The notes beneath the pieces are model-generated. The model was not told where the DNA came from, searched no databases, and saw nothing but the letters and a program-made list of their open reading frames with translations. Shown here one piece after another: positions 36,328 through 49,508 of a DNA stretch of 64,000 nt. Origin of the DNA: Parus major (lineage: Eukaryota; Chordata; Aves; Passeriformes; Paridae); contig NC_031770.1 of NCBI RefSeq assembly GCF_001522545.3, positions 14,373,115-14,437,114 on the forward strand, in the 5' to 3' direction. Position 1 is the first letter of the stretch, and the number at the start of each line of letters is the position of its first letter. The translations under genes were made by a program, and so were the position numbers.

Positions 36328-39300
36328 AAGACTAGACATGAGTTAATATTTGAGTGATTCTGGAAACTCTTAGTGAGCCCAGCATTTACAGTGGCTCTTG
36401 GCATAAGTCTAACTGCTATAACTTGGTCATCTCATACAGCCAGCTGATGTGCTGGGGCGAGAGGCTAGGAAGCAGCACAATTTAAATAATGGATTCCTAG
36501 TACTCAACAGTAATCTGGGCTGGTACAGGTGATGTTCTGCTCTACCTTGATCCTGCTACTGGCTGCCCTAAAATAACCAATATAAAGATGATACCTGGCA
36601 TATGGGTGCTTTATCCACTTCTGTCAACTTCTCCATCTATTGGACCAGAGATTGTTAAAGGGGATATGTGCAACATGCATTTATTGACTTTACTCTCGTA
36701 TGAGTCCATAGTTTGGCCTCAGAATCTGTCAGAGTGTTGATTGTGCCTTTCACAGTCTATGAGTAAGTGGTAGGGTTTCTACCCTTGGTTGAAGTTTTAT
36801 GAACATGTGATAGAACATGTCTGGGACATCCCCTCACTGCTACATGTAGCTCAGAAAACAGTCTGGAATTTAAATTTTCTGTAATCTAAGTTATGTTGTT
36901 TGCTAGAGGAAAACAAATTTTTGATGGCAATTTTCTATTTTGCCTGTAGATGTGGTGGAAACATTTAACTTTAATAATTGCTTCAGATTTGCAGGAAATC
37001 ATATTTGGTTTTCTTTACTTTTCAAAGTTGATTTAAAAAATAAAGTCATAATGACTTGGAATAAAATGTTACAATTATCCAGAAGGGGCACTGATAAAGT
37101 ATTGTACTTGTTTGTACTGGCAAAATGAAGTTCATTGGCACTTTGAAAATTTCTTCCAGTGGAATTATTTCTGATAAAGAACTTGCCTGATACTGTCTTT
37201 ATTTTGAGATGTTCAAGTCCGTGACTTAGTTGCCTTGCTTTTGATCTTTACTCAGCACCACGCTCTCCAATGGGTACACATCAGAGACAGCTTTATGTAT
37301 GGAACTCCTGTCTGAGCCTGACCCATTGCAGGGGGGGACTCCTGGTATTAGTATTTTTTAGTGGTTTTTAACTTGTGTTTTAATACACATGTGCCTCCAG
37401 TCTCCAGTGTCATTTGTGATTGAGTGGGGAGGAATGTGATGGTGGGACTTGGTCCCTCCTTTATATCTCAAGGCTGTTCTTTGTTGGGAAACCAGAAGTC
37501 TTCTGAGTTGAGAGTGAGCAAGTTGGCAGTAAGGTTTGGCTTTATAAAAGATGAAAATTAGTTTTGAACTGCTCTGTACTAAAGATGATTGCACCTCTGT
37601 ATTTGTCTACTGAGGGCACAAAACAGATCTTTTTGTTACTTGTGTAATTTACAGTTTTATTGCCGTATTTGTTCTAGAAGTTTTAATTTTGTAAGATTTT
37701 TCTTCCCAACACTGTTATAATTGAAGGTTTTCAGGTCTTCAGCCACAACTGATTACTTCTAATTAAGTGAAAACTTCTCTCCTTTTCCCTTTATTTCCTA
37801 AAGAACATAAAATATTTTAATAAGGGTTTTCATTTGTCTTAAAATCTATGCTTAAATAGCCAAACTAGATTTTGATTTTGAGATGCACATGATTTATTTT
37901 TCTTCTTAAGTTTGAAGGCTCTGGCTCTCAAGTGTGAAATGTTATTAACAAACTTTTCAAAATCTGTTATTTCATAGCTCTTTACTTTGTGTCCAGCAAT
38001 AATGACATTTTCCGACTAATAGATAGCACTATGTATAGCATAAATGGTTCTTGCCCTTGGAATAGAGACTGCTGCTGTGAAAGATGGTTTTACTCTTTCA
38101 CCTAAGTGCTGCTCTTAAAGTCTTGTTAGCATAATACTGGTTTTGTGTGCTTAATTATGTGTATTCAGCAGTTTACTGCCTGGCAATAAATCTGGTCTGA
38201 GCTTTAACAATGACTTTTACTCTCTCAGTCTAGGTTGTTATAAATGTTTAATTTTTTTTGTTCTGATTACTGTATCTGACTAGTGCACTTGATCAGAAAG
38301 TATCTAATTTGTTATTTCTGTACTCTGTATTTCTACCAGGGCTCATTCTGGTCCTGCATGATTTACTTCTTTGTATGTTTAATTAAAAGGGACAGGTGTA
38401 TGTTGCTTATACAGCCTCTTGCCTGGAGGCATGGTGTGGACTGTTCCTTCTGGAGAGTGCCTATGTTTTTTGAGGAGTATGGATTGCTGGATCGCTCATG
38501 TAAATTAAGGTAAAAGTTCTTGGAAGCAGCACTTGTTCCTACCAAAATACAAGTTTGTGAAGAAACCTCAGTAATCAACTAAACCTCAGAAAATTAACCC
38601 AAAACACCATATTTACAGCACCTGGATGTAGGATGGATGCTGGTATATGTGGAGGAAAATGAGTAAAGGTTGCTGTAGGTAACTTCTTGATTAAATTCAG
38701 AATGATGAGACATACTGCAGTATTTTAAAGAATTACTCTTAAAATATGTATTCTGTGGAAAACAGTTATGAAATTACATGTGAGCAAATTATTTCAATAA
38801 ATACACTTGCATTTTTTTGTGTAAGTTTATGTGTTCTGTTCAGCCTATAGAATACGAACAGTTTGTTTTTTAAATTAGCCATAGTTTGAGAATAAACATG
38901 TCAAGAATTCAATTTGACAGTTGCTTAGAATACATCTTAAGACAATTTTTTAGCTAAGTTTAGCATGAATATAACAAAGATGACTAATACTCTGTGTGCT
39001 CAACCAAAATACAGGGGGAAACATAGCAAAGTTCAATGCACTTGTAACTATCTTTGATACATATTAGAATGTGGAAAATATTGCAGTTTTGCCTCTAGAA
39101 AAACAGTGAACAGAGATGTAAAAATGCTGTACTTGATGGTTGACAAGTATTGTATAGTTCAGTGGAGAAAAATACCCATTTATTTAGTTTATTTAACTGT
39201 GTTCATGATCCTTGTGGCACACTTCTAGCTGAGTGCACAAAATATATTTCACTTGTTAGAAATGTTTTGAATGCTCGTGATTCAAGAGCAACTCATGAAG

Positions 39301-39911
39301 GATTCTTTTCTTTTGAGTCTTTAGTGATAATGAATCTGCTTGTGTCTGTGCTGGCACTTCAAATCTGACAGACTACATAAATGTAGCTGTGTAATGGGGG
39401 GCTTTTTGTGCTTCCAAATGGACAGTGTCTTGCACATTCTACATATGTAGGATTTGAAACTTGCTGTGATTCGTTGTTCTGAGTTTGCACCTATGGTCTT
39501 GCTGTCCCATGGTAAACCTTGGTCTGTGGAGAAGGTGGACTTGGAGTGGCTTTGTAAAGACAGGATCATCAGTCTGTAGATGCTTTGCATGCAAGGTTTT
39601 CCTCTAGGAACACTTAGACACTTGAGAGGCTTCTTTCAAGGTAAAGATGCTAGATAGTCTGTAAAAAAACCTCTTCTGTTTAGAAATCATGGTTAGTAGT
39701 AGGTTGGTGCTGAATAGTTGGCATTGACCCGTGTTCCCTGAAGCACTGAAGTTCTCTAGGACTAAATTATATAGGAAACATAAAAAGACAGGAGCAGGAT
39801 GAAGTGATTTTGATGATTATTCTTCTGAGATTTTACGGTTGGTTCTTATTTTGTTTTTAATTAGCTAGTATATGTATGCAAGCATGTGTAGCTCTTGCTA
39901 TGTGACAAGAA

Positions 39912-39941
39912 CTGTCTTGAACTTTCCTCCGTTCAAGACAG
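39912..39941. repeat. Inverted repeat, 11 bp perfect arms, 8 nt loop
   Basis: CTGTCTTGAAC (39912-39922) and GTTCAAGACAG (39931-39941) are exact reverse complements flanking TTTCCTCC. No gene context other than intron 1. Confidence 0.85.
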
Positions 39942-41099
39942 GACCTCCTGTAAGTCTTTCAAGAGTCTGAGATATAAAGTAGAATATCATTTTTTGGAAA
40001 TATTTTTCTACATGTGGCAAATGAGAGGGATCTGTTAAGGGAAATTAATCCCTATGGTTTGTTTACTTGCTGATTTCTGGTGATAACTGGACATTCCAGC
40101 TACCATCATATTTTCCTGGAATATCATTGTAGGTAGTACAGTACATCCATCTTCTACAAGTGCCTATTGTCTACCATACAGAAGTAAAAATTCATTCCAT
40201 CATAGTTCAGTCACTGGCCTGTTTCTCATCTTGTGCCAGTATCAGAAATGCACACGGCACTGGCATGAAATAATTCACTGACTGTTAAGTACTACACATC
40301 AAAGATAGCAGTCTGATTTAATGTCAGGCTTCATAGTTTTTCAACCATGGTTTGACTGATGCACCAAAATTTCTTTGTGTTCCTTACTTGTTAGTCATCA
40401 GTGGTGGCATATGCTCTGACATCTAAAGAAAAAAATATTGTCAAGCAGCTCCAGTACAGTGACAGGGTTCTTCAAGGTGTATTTCTCTGTTGCCTGCTTT
40501 CTAGCTGTGCTGGCTGCAGGCTTTTGGATTCACAGCTTTTGGGTAATGCCCACTTGCCCAGCCCTTAGCTGGGATTATAGTGGCCATGGGCGGTGTTATT
40601 TCTTCCCAGTTTAACTGCTGCCCAAAGCCTTTTTGGGGGTGGTGTTTCAGAAGCACAGGAGCAGCATTGAGATGGTTTTGGTAGCTTTGGGTTGGAGGGA
40701 GGAGGTGGCTGCTCTATGAAAACTTCAGTTGCACAGTAATGAGTGTGTGACTCTGTAGTTGTCCAGTTCAGTAAACAAAAATGTGCAATAAGTGTGCTTA
40801 ATGAAATTAAGGACTTTTGGTACTGATCTCCTCCTACGTGCTAACACAAGGTAAAGTAATTTAGGTCAAACATTGGAAACTGTGGTTCACTACACTAGAT
40901 TCTCTTTTATTTTCACCTGTAATTTTCAGTAGTATTTAAATTCAAATGAGTTAATAGAAAATACCTTTTCTACCCTTGCTTTACAATAGTGATGTCTGAA
41001 AGAAGCAGCAGGTGAAAGAATATAAGCAGCAATGTCTTTTAAATCCTCCCCACCTACTTTTGAAAGATGTTAATCCTTTAACTCATTAATCAGGTGGAG

Positions 41100-41400
41100 T
41101 GTGCCAAGATGGCAGCAGCCAGTTCCGGTTTAGCTCCAGCAGTTTCAAGCAACTTTTTGAGTACAGACTTCTTAAACAATGTGCCATCATCTCATCCCTG
41201 ATTATCACTTAGGAGAAGGAATAGCTGTAATTAAGCCAGCAGGGACAGAGATGTGAACACTGTTCACGTAACCCCAAAGCACTGCATGGTCAATACACCA
41301 GTCTAAGCCTGTATAAAAACAAACTCACTTTGCCTCTGTGTTATCTTCCTTTCTCCTGTTCTAGTCTTGCTTGCAGCTGTGTCCATGAGCTCTTTAGGGT
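41100..41400 (+). mobile_element. Possible degraded LTR-like fragment
   Basis: About 300 bp that differ in texture from the surrounding intron: ...aaccccaaagcactgc, then agcctgtataaaaac, then aaactcactttgcctctgtg, and a T/C-rich stretch. A TATA-like box followed about 25 bp later by pyrimidine-rich sequence resembles the U3/R boundary of a retroviral LTR. No clear TG...CA ends, target duplication or internal coding region was found, so this is tentative. Confidence 0.2.
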
Positions 41401-43573
41401 AAATTTCGGTTTTTTCCCTCTGCTGTGTTTGAAGTGACTGACTTGGCTGTGTCTCCAGCTGCTCCTGCACATTAGTAACAGTGGAACAATTGAGTAGTTT
41501 GCAGGTGTGTCAGATTGGTAAATTCAGAACAGGTGAAACTGTGACAGGATGACTTGATGAAGGAAGCTGAAACTGAGGTGATGATTACAAAGACTGACAG
41601 AAAATAGGGCCTGGAAAATAAATTCAATTTGCTGATGTTATATAAGCATCTTAGTGCAGCCTGTAGATTCATTAGTTTGGGAACATACTTTGTAAGGGAG
41701 AGTGATTGTGTGTGGCTTCGCTTTTAGCAAATTGACTGTAATTTAGAGTGAAGGTGTAGGAGGTAGAATGTATTAATACTCTGACTTTCTAGCTGGTGTG
41801 ATCTTGTCTAGCAGGTGAGTTTTTCAGTGTGTTCAGCCAGCATGTGTTCCAGCATACTTCAGTTTACAGCTGCAAAGATCCTTGAAACCATGAATTGGCA
41901 CATAGCACTTACTGATTTATTTTTTTTTTTATAAATTATTTTTGTAACTGCTGAGAGCTTAATAATATGGAGAAAAAGTGGTTTATCTCTTTCTGTACCA
42001 GCAGGACATTCACTGGTTTCTGCAAAGATGGTTTACAGTAATAGTGTTACTATTACCTCATTCCAGGTGAAAGATACAGGGTGAGGGGCGTAGATACTAT
42101 TTTGAAGATCACCCTTAAGTAGGTGGTACTTGTATGTCATTCATCCTGGTGTGATCAGAAATGACTGTAATAGCATGAGATAGAGAGATGAGGAGCAGGA
42201 ATGGAGTGTAGCTTGCTGCGGATACCCCGGAGTCCTTTCCGAGCCTTGGGAGAGCTCACTGGGCACAACCCTCTGCTCAACTCACTGTGTCTGGGAGGGT
42301 TCACTTCTGAGCAGAAGTGGAGATTACCCCTGCTCTTCTACCGCCCTAGCAGTGCAGATTTTGAAATCATCATTCTCTTAAATGAATGTCTGATGGATGT
42401 CTTCGAGTTTGTCTTTTCTCAGCTCTAGCAGTAAGGGATTAATCTTCTGTAATCAAAAGCTTTTATTTCAGTTACAACCACATTTAAGCAGTGTAAACAA
42501 GATCACACAGGCAGTGGTTTGTTTACCTCTTCATGCTGGTCTCCAGGTAAACACTAATACCTCATTACCTTTTGGTCTTTAATGTGGAACGGTGAGGAGA
42601 AAAGCAGCTTGAGTCCTTCTGTTTAAAATTTCTACACACTGGCTTTGAGATTGACCTATTTGAATTTTTTACTGATACAATTAAAGAAACTGAAAAGGAA
42701 GGATGGTTCTATCAGTTTCTTATCAGCATTCAATTTTGTAGAAACATTATTCTATCATAATACCGTATCAGTTGCTCTCCCTTTACAAAAACACTGTTGA
42801 AAAACAAACAGATAAGGACTTGGTGATGTTCCACTTGCTTGGTCAAGTGTATTGAAGGGCCCAGTGATGTTTTACAGCCTAACTTGCGATCAAAATGTGC
42901 AGCAGTGGTGTTTTTCTCCTCTCAGACCTCTGGACCAGGAAAATGACAAAATGAAACTGAGTCTGACAGTTGGGAAGGAATGTAAGGATAGGGGAAATCT
43001 AAGAGAAGGAGGGAGTTTCTGTTATTTAAACAAATTATATTTTAGTACTTCAAATCTTTCAATTGCTGTGCTGAGGATGCTTTGACTTAACCTAAAATAG
43101 TATTTCTTCATAATAGGTTTTTGCTGACAAAACGTGTTTTGATACAGATTATTTGACAACATAGGAACACTGGTGTGGAAAATACGTTCATGTAGGAGTG
43201 TACTTTTACATGTGTATGGTTGAAAATACTATGGTCTGTCTTCCTGTCCTAATGTCACAATGGTCTGGCATTTTTTAGAAGTGTGGACTACTCAGCAGAG
43301 TTAAAATGGGCTGAAGTTTTGGAGTACTGGAGTACTACAACTGTATGTTTTAGAGCAAAACAGTTGGATTGGAGCTTCAGTGAAGGCAAATGGTAAGGCC
43401 TTGTAATAGAAATCTGGATGGTAAATACTTCAGATTTTGGTATGTTGAGCAGTGATGGGAGAGCATTTACTTGATGAGAATGCTGGGGTCAAGTGGCGTT
43501 TGAATTGTTCTCTGATGGTGCCTTTGCTGCATTAACAAAGCCGTGGCCTTCTTGGAAGGGACTCGCATAGTTT

Positions 43574-43657
43574 GGAGACTCCACAAACTCCAGGCAACCT
43601 GTGCTGCTGCTTAGTCATCCTCACAGTCAAAAAAAAAAAAAAAGTCTCCTAATGGCA
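43574..43657 (-). mobile_element. CR1 LINE fragment with an expanded A tract
   Basis: gactccacaaactccaggc, aacctgtgctgctgcttagtcatcctcacagtc and then (after the A tract) gtctcctaatg parallel the antisense CR1 3' region (CTCCACAACCTCCCTGGGCA, ACCTGTTCCAGTGC, CACCCTCACAGTAAAGAAG, TTCCTAATG). Fifteen A (43629-43643) sit where the CR1 consensus has only a short AAAG. The fragment is truncated at both sides and not coding. Confidence 0.7.
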
Positions 43658-45860
43658 GTGTTTTTCTGATGTCCTTCCAGTGCTTAAATGTTTTCTCACC
43701 TTATTTGTGTACAACTGTAAAGTCAGTGAACTTCTGCAGTGCTTTGGGCCAAGGAAGTCTTTGTTTTTAGTTTCAATATTTGAGCAGTTTGGCCTGCAGA
43801 AGAAAAAATTGTCTATAAGATGGTTATACAAAACTTATCTGAAGGTTTGTAGGCCATCTGTCTTGTTTGTAGTATGATGTCCCTTCTTAATGTTAATACT
43901 CTTTATTCCTGCAACTTTTTAAGGCTATAGTCAGATGACCTAAAAACCACAATAAATTAGTACTATGAAATGGTAGCCCTGTTCAACCAAGGTATTGTGA
44001 CTCACTTAGTCTGTTGATGCACTTAGTAAAATTACTTTGGCTAAACAAGGGGTGTTTTTCTGTTCTGGTGGATCAGTGTGTTTGGAACTGTTTCGCATCT
44101 GCGCACCTGTGACTCTTCTCTCACAAAGCATGTTTTTTGTGTATATATCAAATATGTATCCAGAAGAATGCCTTGACAGCTCTGCATACACACATAGCTA
44201 CAATTCTATTTTGTACATATTTAACTTTTCATCAACACTAAAAATTACTGAAAGGAACAAGATCAAACTGCATAGGCATGTTGGGAATGTGGGGGTAAAG
44301 GGGTAGTCAGCACTAGTCAAGGCATGAAGGGGAACCTCACCATGGGGCAGCTATCACGCCACATCTTGACATTTCTGAATACTTTCTAATCAGTCTTTAA
44401 TTTTTTAAAATCTTTCTTTGGGAAAAAATAATATTGGGAAATGTAGTAAAATGACCAGGAAAAGGAGTTTATCATAAATTCCCTTTTCTTCTGCATATGT
44501 TTTGTCTACTGTCTCTCCAAAGTGTCCTGGTCTATAAATACACTGCTTGGTGTAGATACCCAGGAGAAAACATTTGAGGTCAGTGGGTAGTGATGGAACT
44601 GTGCAGATGTGAAAGGAGAAAACTGACCATCTTAATGTGGGACTTCTAAATTATCTTTGATTTTTTGGCGTAGTGAGAAAGAACATTCCTCTTAAAACCG
44701 CTTAAGGGCCTTGTGGCCATTTAGCGTAGGGTTTATTTTTTGATGGCTTTTTCTATCTGTCTTTCAATGGCTCACAACACAGGATTACTGTGTGTAATGG
44801 AGGGCTTTGAGAGTCTGGATGGAGGGGGCTGTTACTGGGCTCTTCTTCAACCATACTGTTTCCCTATTGCTTTTTGCTGCATGTGTTCAAACAGCTTTTA
44901 CAGTTAATGCACATGATTTAAAAATATCTTTTTGAATGGAAGTTTACCATACTGAGGCATTACAAATTTGTAGGAAGTGTGGTGGCTCAGACCTTCAAAA
45001 TGGAGACAGAATAAATGGCAAAACTCCCCTTCTGTCTGGTCTTAAAATGAGTGAATATCCAGAATTGGGGTTCAGGTGCATGAGAAGGAGGTCCTGTTTA
45101 AGAAATGAAAAATTTGGGATTCTGCTGTACTTATGCAAAAAGAGTAGACATAAATGACTGTGGAAGAGGAAAAACCAAGCCTATTGAAAACTTCCAGTGT
45201 TTCTGGACAATTCGGACAAAACCAAAAAAATTAGTAGTTTCTTTCCATTTTGTAACTTACACTTGCTCTCAGGTAACCAAGTTTACTCTGCCTGCTTGAA
45301 CTTCATTTCCTCTTAATGTTGTTAAGAATAAATTTGAAATGGAAATAATAAGCATCTGCTCCTTTTGGTAAGGAGGAATCTATAAGGACTTTTTTTTTTC
45401 AGATGGGCATTTCCATATTGTTGAGTGGAACAGAGCTTTAGTCAAATTGGGATCATAAGAAAAACAGCTGAGAGATACTAAGAAAAGAAGCTAGATTTAT
45501 TTTTAAATGAAATTGTCAGTAGTTGAAAATAGTTCATCAGATACAGGGTATCATCTGTGGTTTTAAACTTGAGAGTGTTCACTGCAAAAAGTCTCATTCT
45601 GGAAACTTAAATTATGCAGCTATTACATTTAACTTCAGAATTTATCAGGAAAAATATATCTGCAATTAGTGTAATTAATTACCAAATGACATAATGAACA
45701 GCCAAATACACAGCTTTTTGCCCTTCACTACCACCCACATACCTTGATAGTTGTTGGTGTTTTAGTCTCTGAAGTTTTACCAAAAGCAGAATTCCTGTAT
45801 CAAAATCAGTTGAGTTGTTCATTAAAAGCATGTTTCTAAATTCTAATGCACATATATACA

Positions 45861-45948
45861 GCTGTTAGAGATATCTATATATCTATAGATATATATAGAG
45901 ATACATAAACCCATATGCATGGGTTTATGTATCTATATATATAACAGC
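45861..45948. repeat. Large AT-rich interrupted palindrome (hairpin or cruciform)
   Basis: A perfect 14 bp stem, ATACATAAACCCAT (45901-45914) and its complement (45919-45932), encloses a 4 nt loop. A 2 nt bulge (45899-45900) is followed by a further 10 bp stem (45889-45898 with 45933-45942). The outermost GCTGTT (45861-45866) pairs with AACAGC (45943-45948), leaving a 22 nt insertion in the left arm (45867-45888) that is made of ATATCTA-type repeats. The total is 30 paired bases within 88 bp. Confidence 0.85.
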
Positions 45949-48900
45949 TCCTCACAATCTGAAATGACAGTGTTAATAGAAAATACTAATAGAAATTTAA
46001 TAGCTACTTAAAAAAAGCTTTTAGAAGTTCATTGATGCAGCATTTAATGCATAATACTGCTTTTAATGGCAAAAGTACATCATCAGTCAGCATCTGACAG
46101 CCTGTTTTCCTTGCAGCTGAAAACAGGAAAGTTAAACCAGCTGAGTGTTGTGGGGAGGTTGGTTATGCAGTGTTGTGGAATGGGCTGGGTAACTTAATGT
46201 GTGCAGAATTCACAAGGTTTAGGTTTGAAAAAAAGAAGTGTGTGTCTGTAAAAATAAACCTGGTTTAAAAAAAGTTCTATTTAAAGGCAGAGAAAAGTAT
46301 AAGAAGGTAAGGACTTGATTAATGTATCAAAACTATGCCATGTGGTTTTCTCATAAAATCAGGATGTAATTTTTTTTTTTTTTTCTCCAGGTATCCAAGA
46401 GCAATAACTTCTAGCTCAGGGTGTTTAGGAGATCCTTAGTCTACAGGGCAAGGAAGAGCAGTGTCCTCCCTGTGCTGCAATTTCCTTGAACATATAATAG
46501 AAAACCTTTCCAGCTTTGCTCATGTTTGTTTTGCAGCAGTGGAAAACAGATGATCCTGTTCTTCCAATTTGTCTTTAAATCATGTATTAATACTATAAAA
46601 GTTGGTAGAAAAGCTATTTAGCCTTTATCTCCCAGAGTAAATTTGAATAATTATAGTTGTTCTCTGTGTAGGATTTACTTTTTCTCAAAGCAGCTTGGGT
46701 TTAGGTAGGCCCTTAGTCCTACAGTACTTGGTGTTGTCAGCAATTTTTAATTTTTACTGTAGCTCTTAACAAATTTAGTTTTGAATCAGATGTTGACTAC
46801 TGCAGTGGCATTTAATAGTTCGATGACAGATTTCTTAACCTGTCTTAATAACATATATGCTGGCAAATATGTATTTCCCTTCTGCACCCTGACGATACTT
46901 GGCACTTGCTGTGGTTCCACATGTTATTTTCTCAGTTCTTTCCCTGAAGCTAAACAGAGCCATGCCTTCCTGCTCTTGACAGGCACCTTGGAGTTGGTAA
47001 TTTAAGGAACAGGATAATAGGAACAGTCATTGAGAAGTTTTCAGAGTAAGGATCAGATAAGTGACTGTGTGTAAACCTTGCTACAGTTAGGCTTGTAAAA
47101 TTCAGCCTTACTATGATGTATGTCAGATACAACATATTTTTGACTCATTCAAGGATAAGAAGTGCTTGCTTTCCTTTTTTTACATGTTCATGTTTCTGAC
47201 ATAATAACACACATTATATATATTATTTTCATTAAATAGCCTTTCTTGAAAGGTTAAAAATAACTATGTCTTGTAACAAGGGGTCTTTTTGGTGAATAAA
47301 AGAGAAAGAATTTGACAGGAACTAATGATTTTTAATTTTTTTTTCCTCTTCAGTCTAATGTATTTATGTTTTCAGGGTACTCTTGTGAGTTACTATGTTC
47401 TTATAGTGGTATTTCACAGTTTCTTTGGGGGGTGTATGTGCTGGAGTTTCATTGGGTTTTGTTTTTTTCATTTCATGTGAAATTCTGTGTGTTGATTGTA
47501 GTACTAGGGCAGCAGGAGAAAGATTGTGTGCTTGTTTAATATCAGCGTAGTAGTAAGGAGAAATAACCAAAAAAGGGAGCAGATTCAATATTTTTTTTCC
47601 TTTTGTAGTTTGCACAGTTGTCTTTTTCTAGAGACATGCTTCTTGAACATCCAAAATTGTGAGGAGTGTTAGCACAAGGTATGTTTTCCTCCCAGCTATC
47701 TGTCAAGGTTACAAGGTCCGTATTTTTTCCTCTGGACTGTTAGCGGTGTTTCTCTGCTTCTTCATAGACTAATGGTCATCTTAGAAACTTTGCTTGGTAC
47801 AGTAGGGAAGAAAGCCAGCCAAACCCAGTAAGCTGAAAAGTATTGTTAATACAGTTTTCCTCCTTTTGCTTCTTTCTTAGAGGAAATAATACTAACTATA
47901 CCCCAGCACACAAAAAGAGCTGTCTGGCTTTTCATCTTAGTTGTTTTTTTCCTTAGCCTTTTTGCCGCTACAAGACAGATCCGTGACTGCCTTTCCTTGT
48001 CATGCTAGGCATTTCAGGAGCTCTTTTAATTCTGAAACACTAAACCAGGAATTTCCAAAGGTTCATCAAAACTGCTCTTTGACATAATGAGGTTTCAGCT
48101 GGGCCAATGTATTGATAGATGTCAGTCACTTCTGATGGAGAGTCCACAGAAGGCAGATGGCTTTGCATGGCAAATATCTCCAAATCTGCTACTACACTTA
48201 GTAGCAGGAGATACGGGGGTTTTTTCTGCCTGTGTTACAACAGTGCTTTGCAGATGTGACACATGACAGCGAAATCTGTGGGAGGCTTTCATTTCCTGAA
48301 AATTAGGTGAAATGATGGTGCCCAGAGATGGTGTTTTACAGGGGTTATGCTTGAATAGCTGCACTGGTGTTAATTCATAATGAGACTAGTGAATTGTTTT
48401 ATTGCTCTTTCAAGAGGAGCCATGTTTCTCTTGGTTTCCCATGGATCACAGAAAATTTCTGTAAATGGATCAGTAGAAAACTTGAAGTGTAAGTTCTAGA
48501 TGCGTTAGGTGAAATCTCTTCATTGTCATTGGATTTACTCATTCCTAGACTGTAGGTTTGCCCCAGATTTTTTCAAAGATACCAGAAACTCAGCTAGAGA
48601 AGAAATGAATAGTGTCCTGCTCCTTCTTCAGTTCAGCAGTGCTAAAGGGGGTGAGGCTGAAAATAATTGCTGCCAGAAGTTAATACAAAGAGGAAATCAC
48701 AAACTTCTAATTATTTTTCTGGAGCTATTGGTATCAAGTGTATCCAGACTTAGTCTAATTAAAGAAGGTAAGGCTTCTGCTTCATAGTTCAGCTATTCTG
48801 CTTACTAGAAATAATCTGTCCTCACAAATAAGTATCTCTTAGTAATTTTACATATGCTAGTTAGAGCATTTTTCTCCTGAGTTTTGGAGGCTGGTTTTTG

Positions 48901-49033
48901 TCCTGGTAAAGTGCAGCCATTTGACTGACATCATTGCTCATGGAAGCGAGTTTTCTGGGTTTAAATTTTTTTTTTTTTTATTTGGATGTTTTTTTATTTG
49001 CTTGGTTGTTTGTTTTGGTGAGGGTTGTGTTTG

Positions 49034-49034
<1 letters not shown>

Positions 49035-49069
<35 letters not shown>

Positions 49070-49076
49070 TACCAAT
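49035..49076 (+). repeat. T homopolymer (42)
   Basis: Uninterrupted run of 42 T in intron 1, preceded by T/G-rich sequence and followed by AAGT. Its right flank (TTTTTTAAG) resembles that of the T40 tract at 23657. Confidence 0.95.
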
Positions 49077-49488
49077 GACTGGTTCCACAATTCCTCTGTT
49101 TACATGTTCTGGTGACTTTGGTGTTGCTATTGGAGCATCTATAATCCCTTCCTGTCTGAGAGACACTTTCCTAGGATGTGGTCACAAGGTTCCGTTCTCA
49201 CCTCTTTGTTCAGGCACCTTGAAATACTTTGAGAAGTTGAAGTATGAGGATTGATCAGAAGCATCTTCTTGGTCAGAATCAAGTGGCAATTCTTGAACCT
49301 ATTTCAATGTTTTTTATTGTTCTCACTGGCAGTGTTTTTCTAATGAGGTGAAAGATGCAGTATTTCAGCCAGAGAGGGAGATGACCATTGAGACTGGTAA
49401 TCTGACTGCCCAAGCAAATGAAGCAACTTGGCCAGGTAGAAATTTGAATTGGTCCTACTTGGAGCCTTGAATATAGTTGTCACAATAG

Positions 49489-49508
49489 AAAAAAAAAAAA
49501 AAAAAAAA
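49489..49508 (+). repeat. A homopolymer (20)
   Basis: Run of 20 A, 412 bp downstream of the T42 tract, giving a second T-then-A pair in intron 1. No element body was recognised between them. Confidence 0.95.

Noticed and set aside
42201..42428. 75-codon ORF in a GC-richer patch of intron 1
   Set aside because: No recognisable motif, no splice context that would join it to FBXO11, and similar ORFs are frequent by chance.
46366..46439. T-rich acceptor-like site ending ctccag at 46391 as an alternative FBXO11 exon
   Set aside because: No convincing donor follows at an exon-like distance, and stops occur in the downstream frames I followed.
48921..49115. ORF with a Phe-rich tail near 49035
   Set aside because: Created by the T42 tract; no coding signature.
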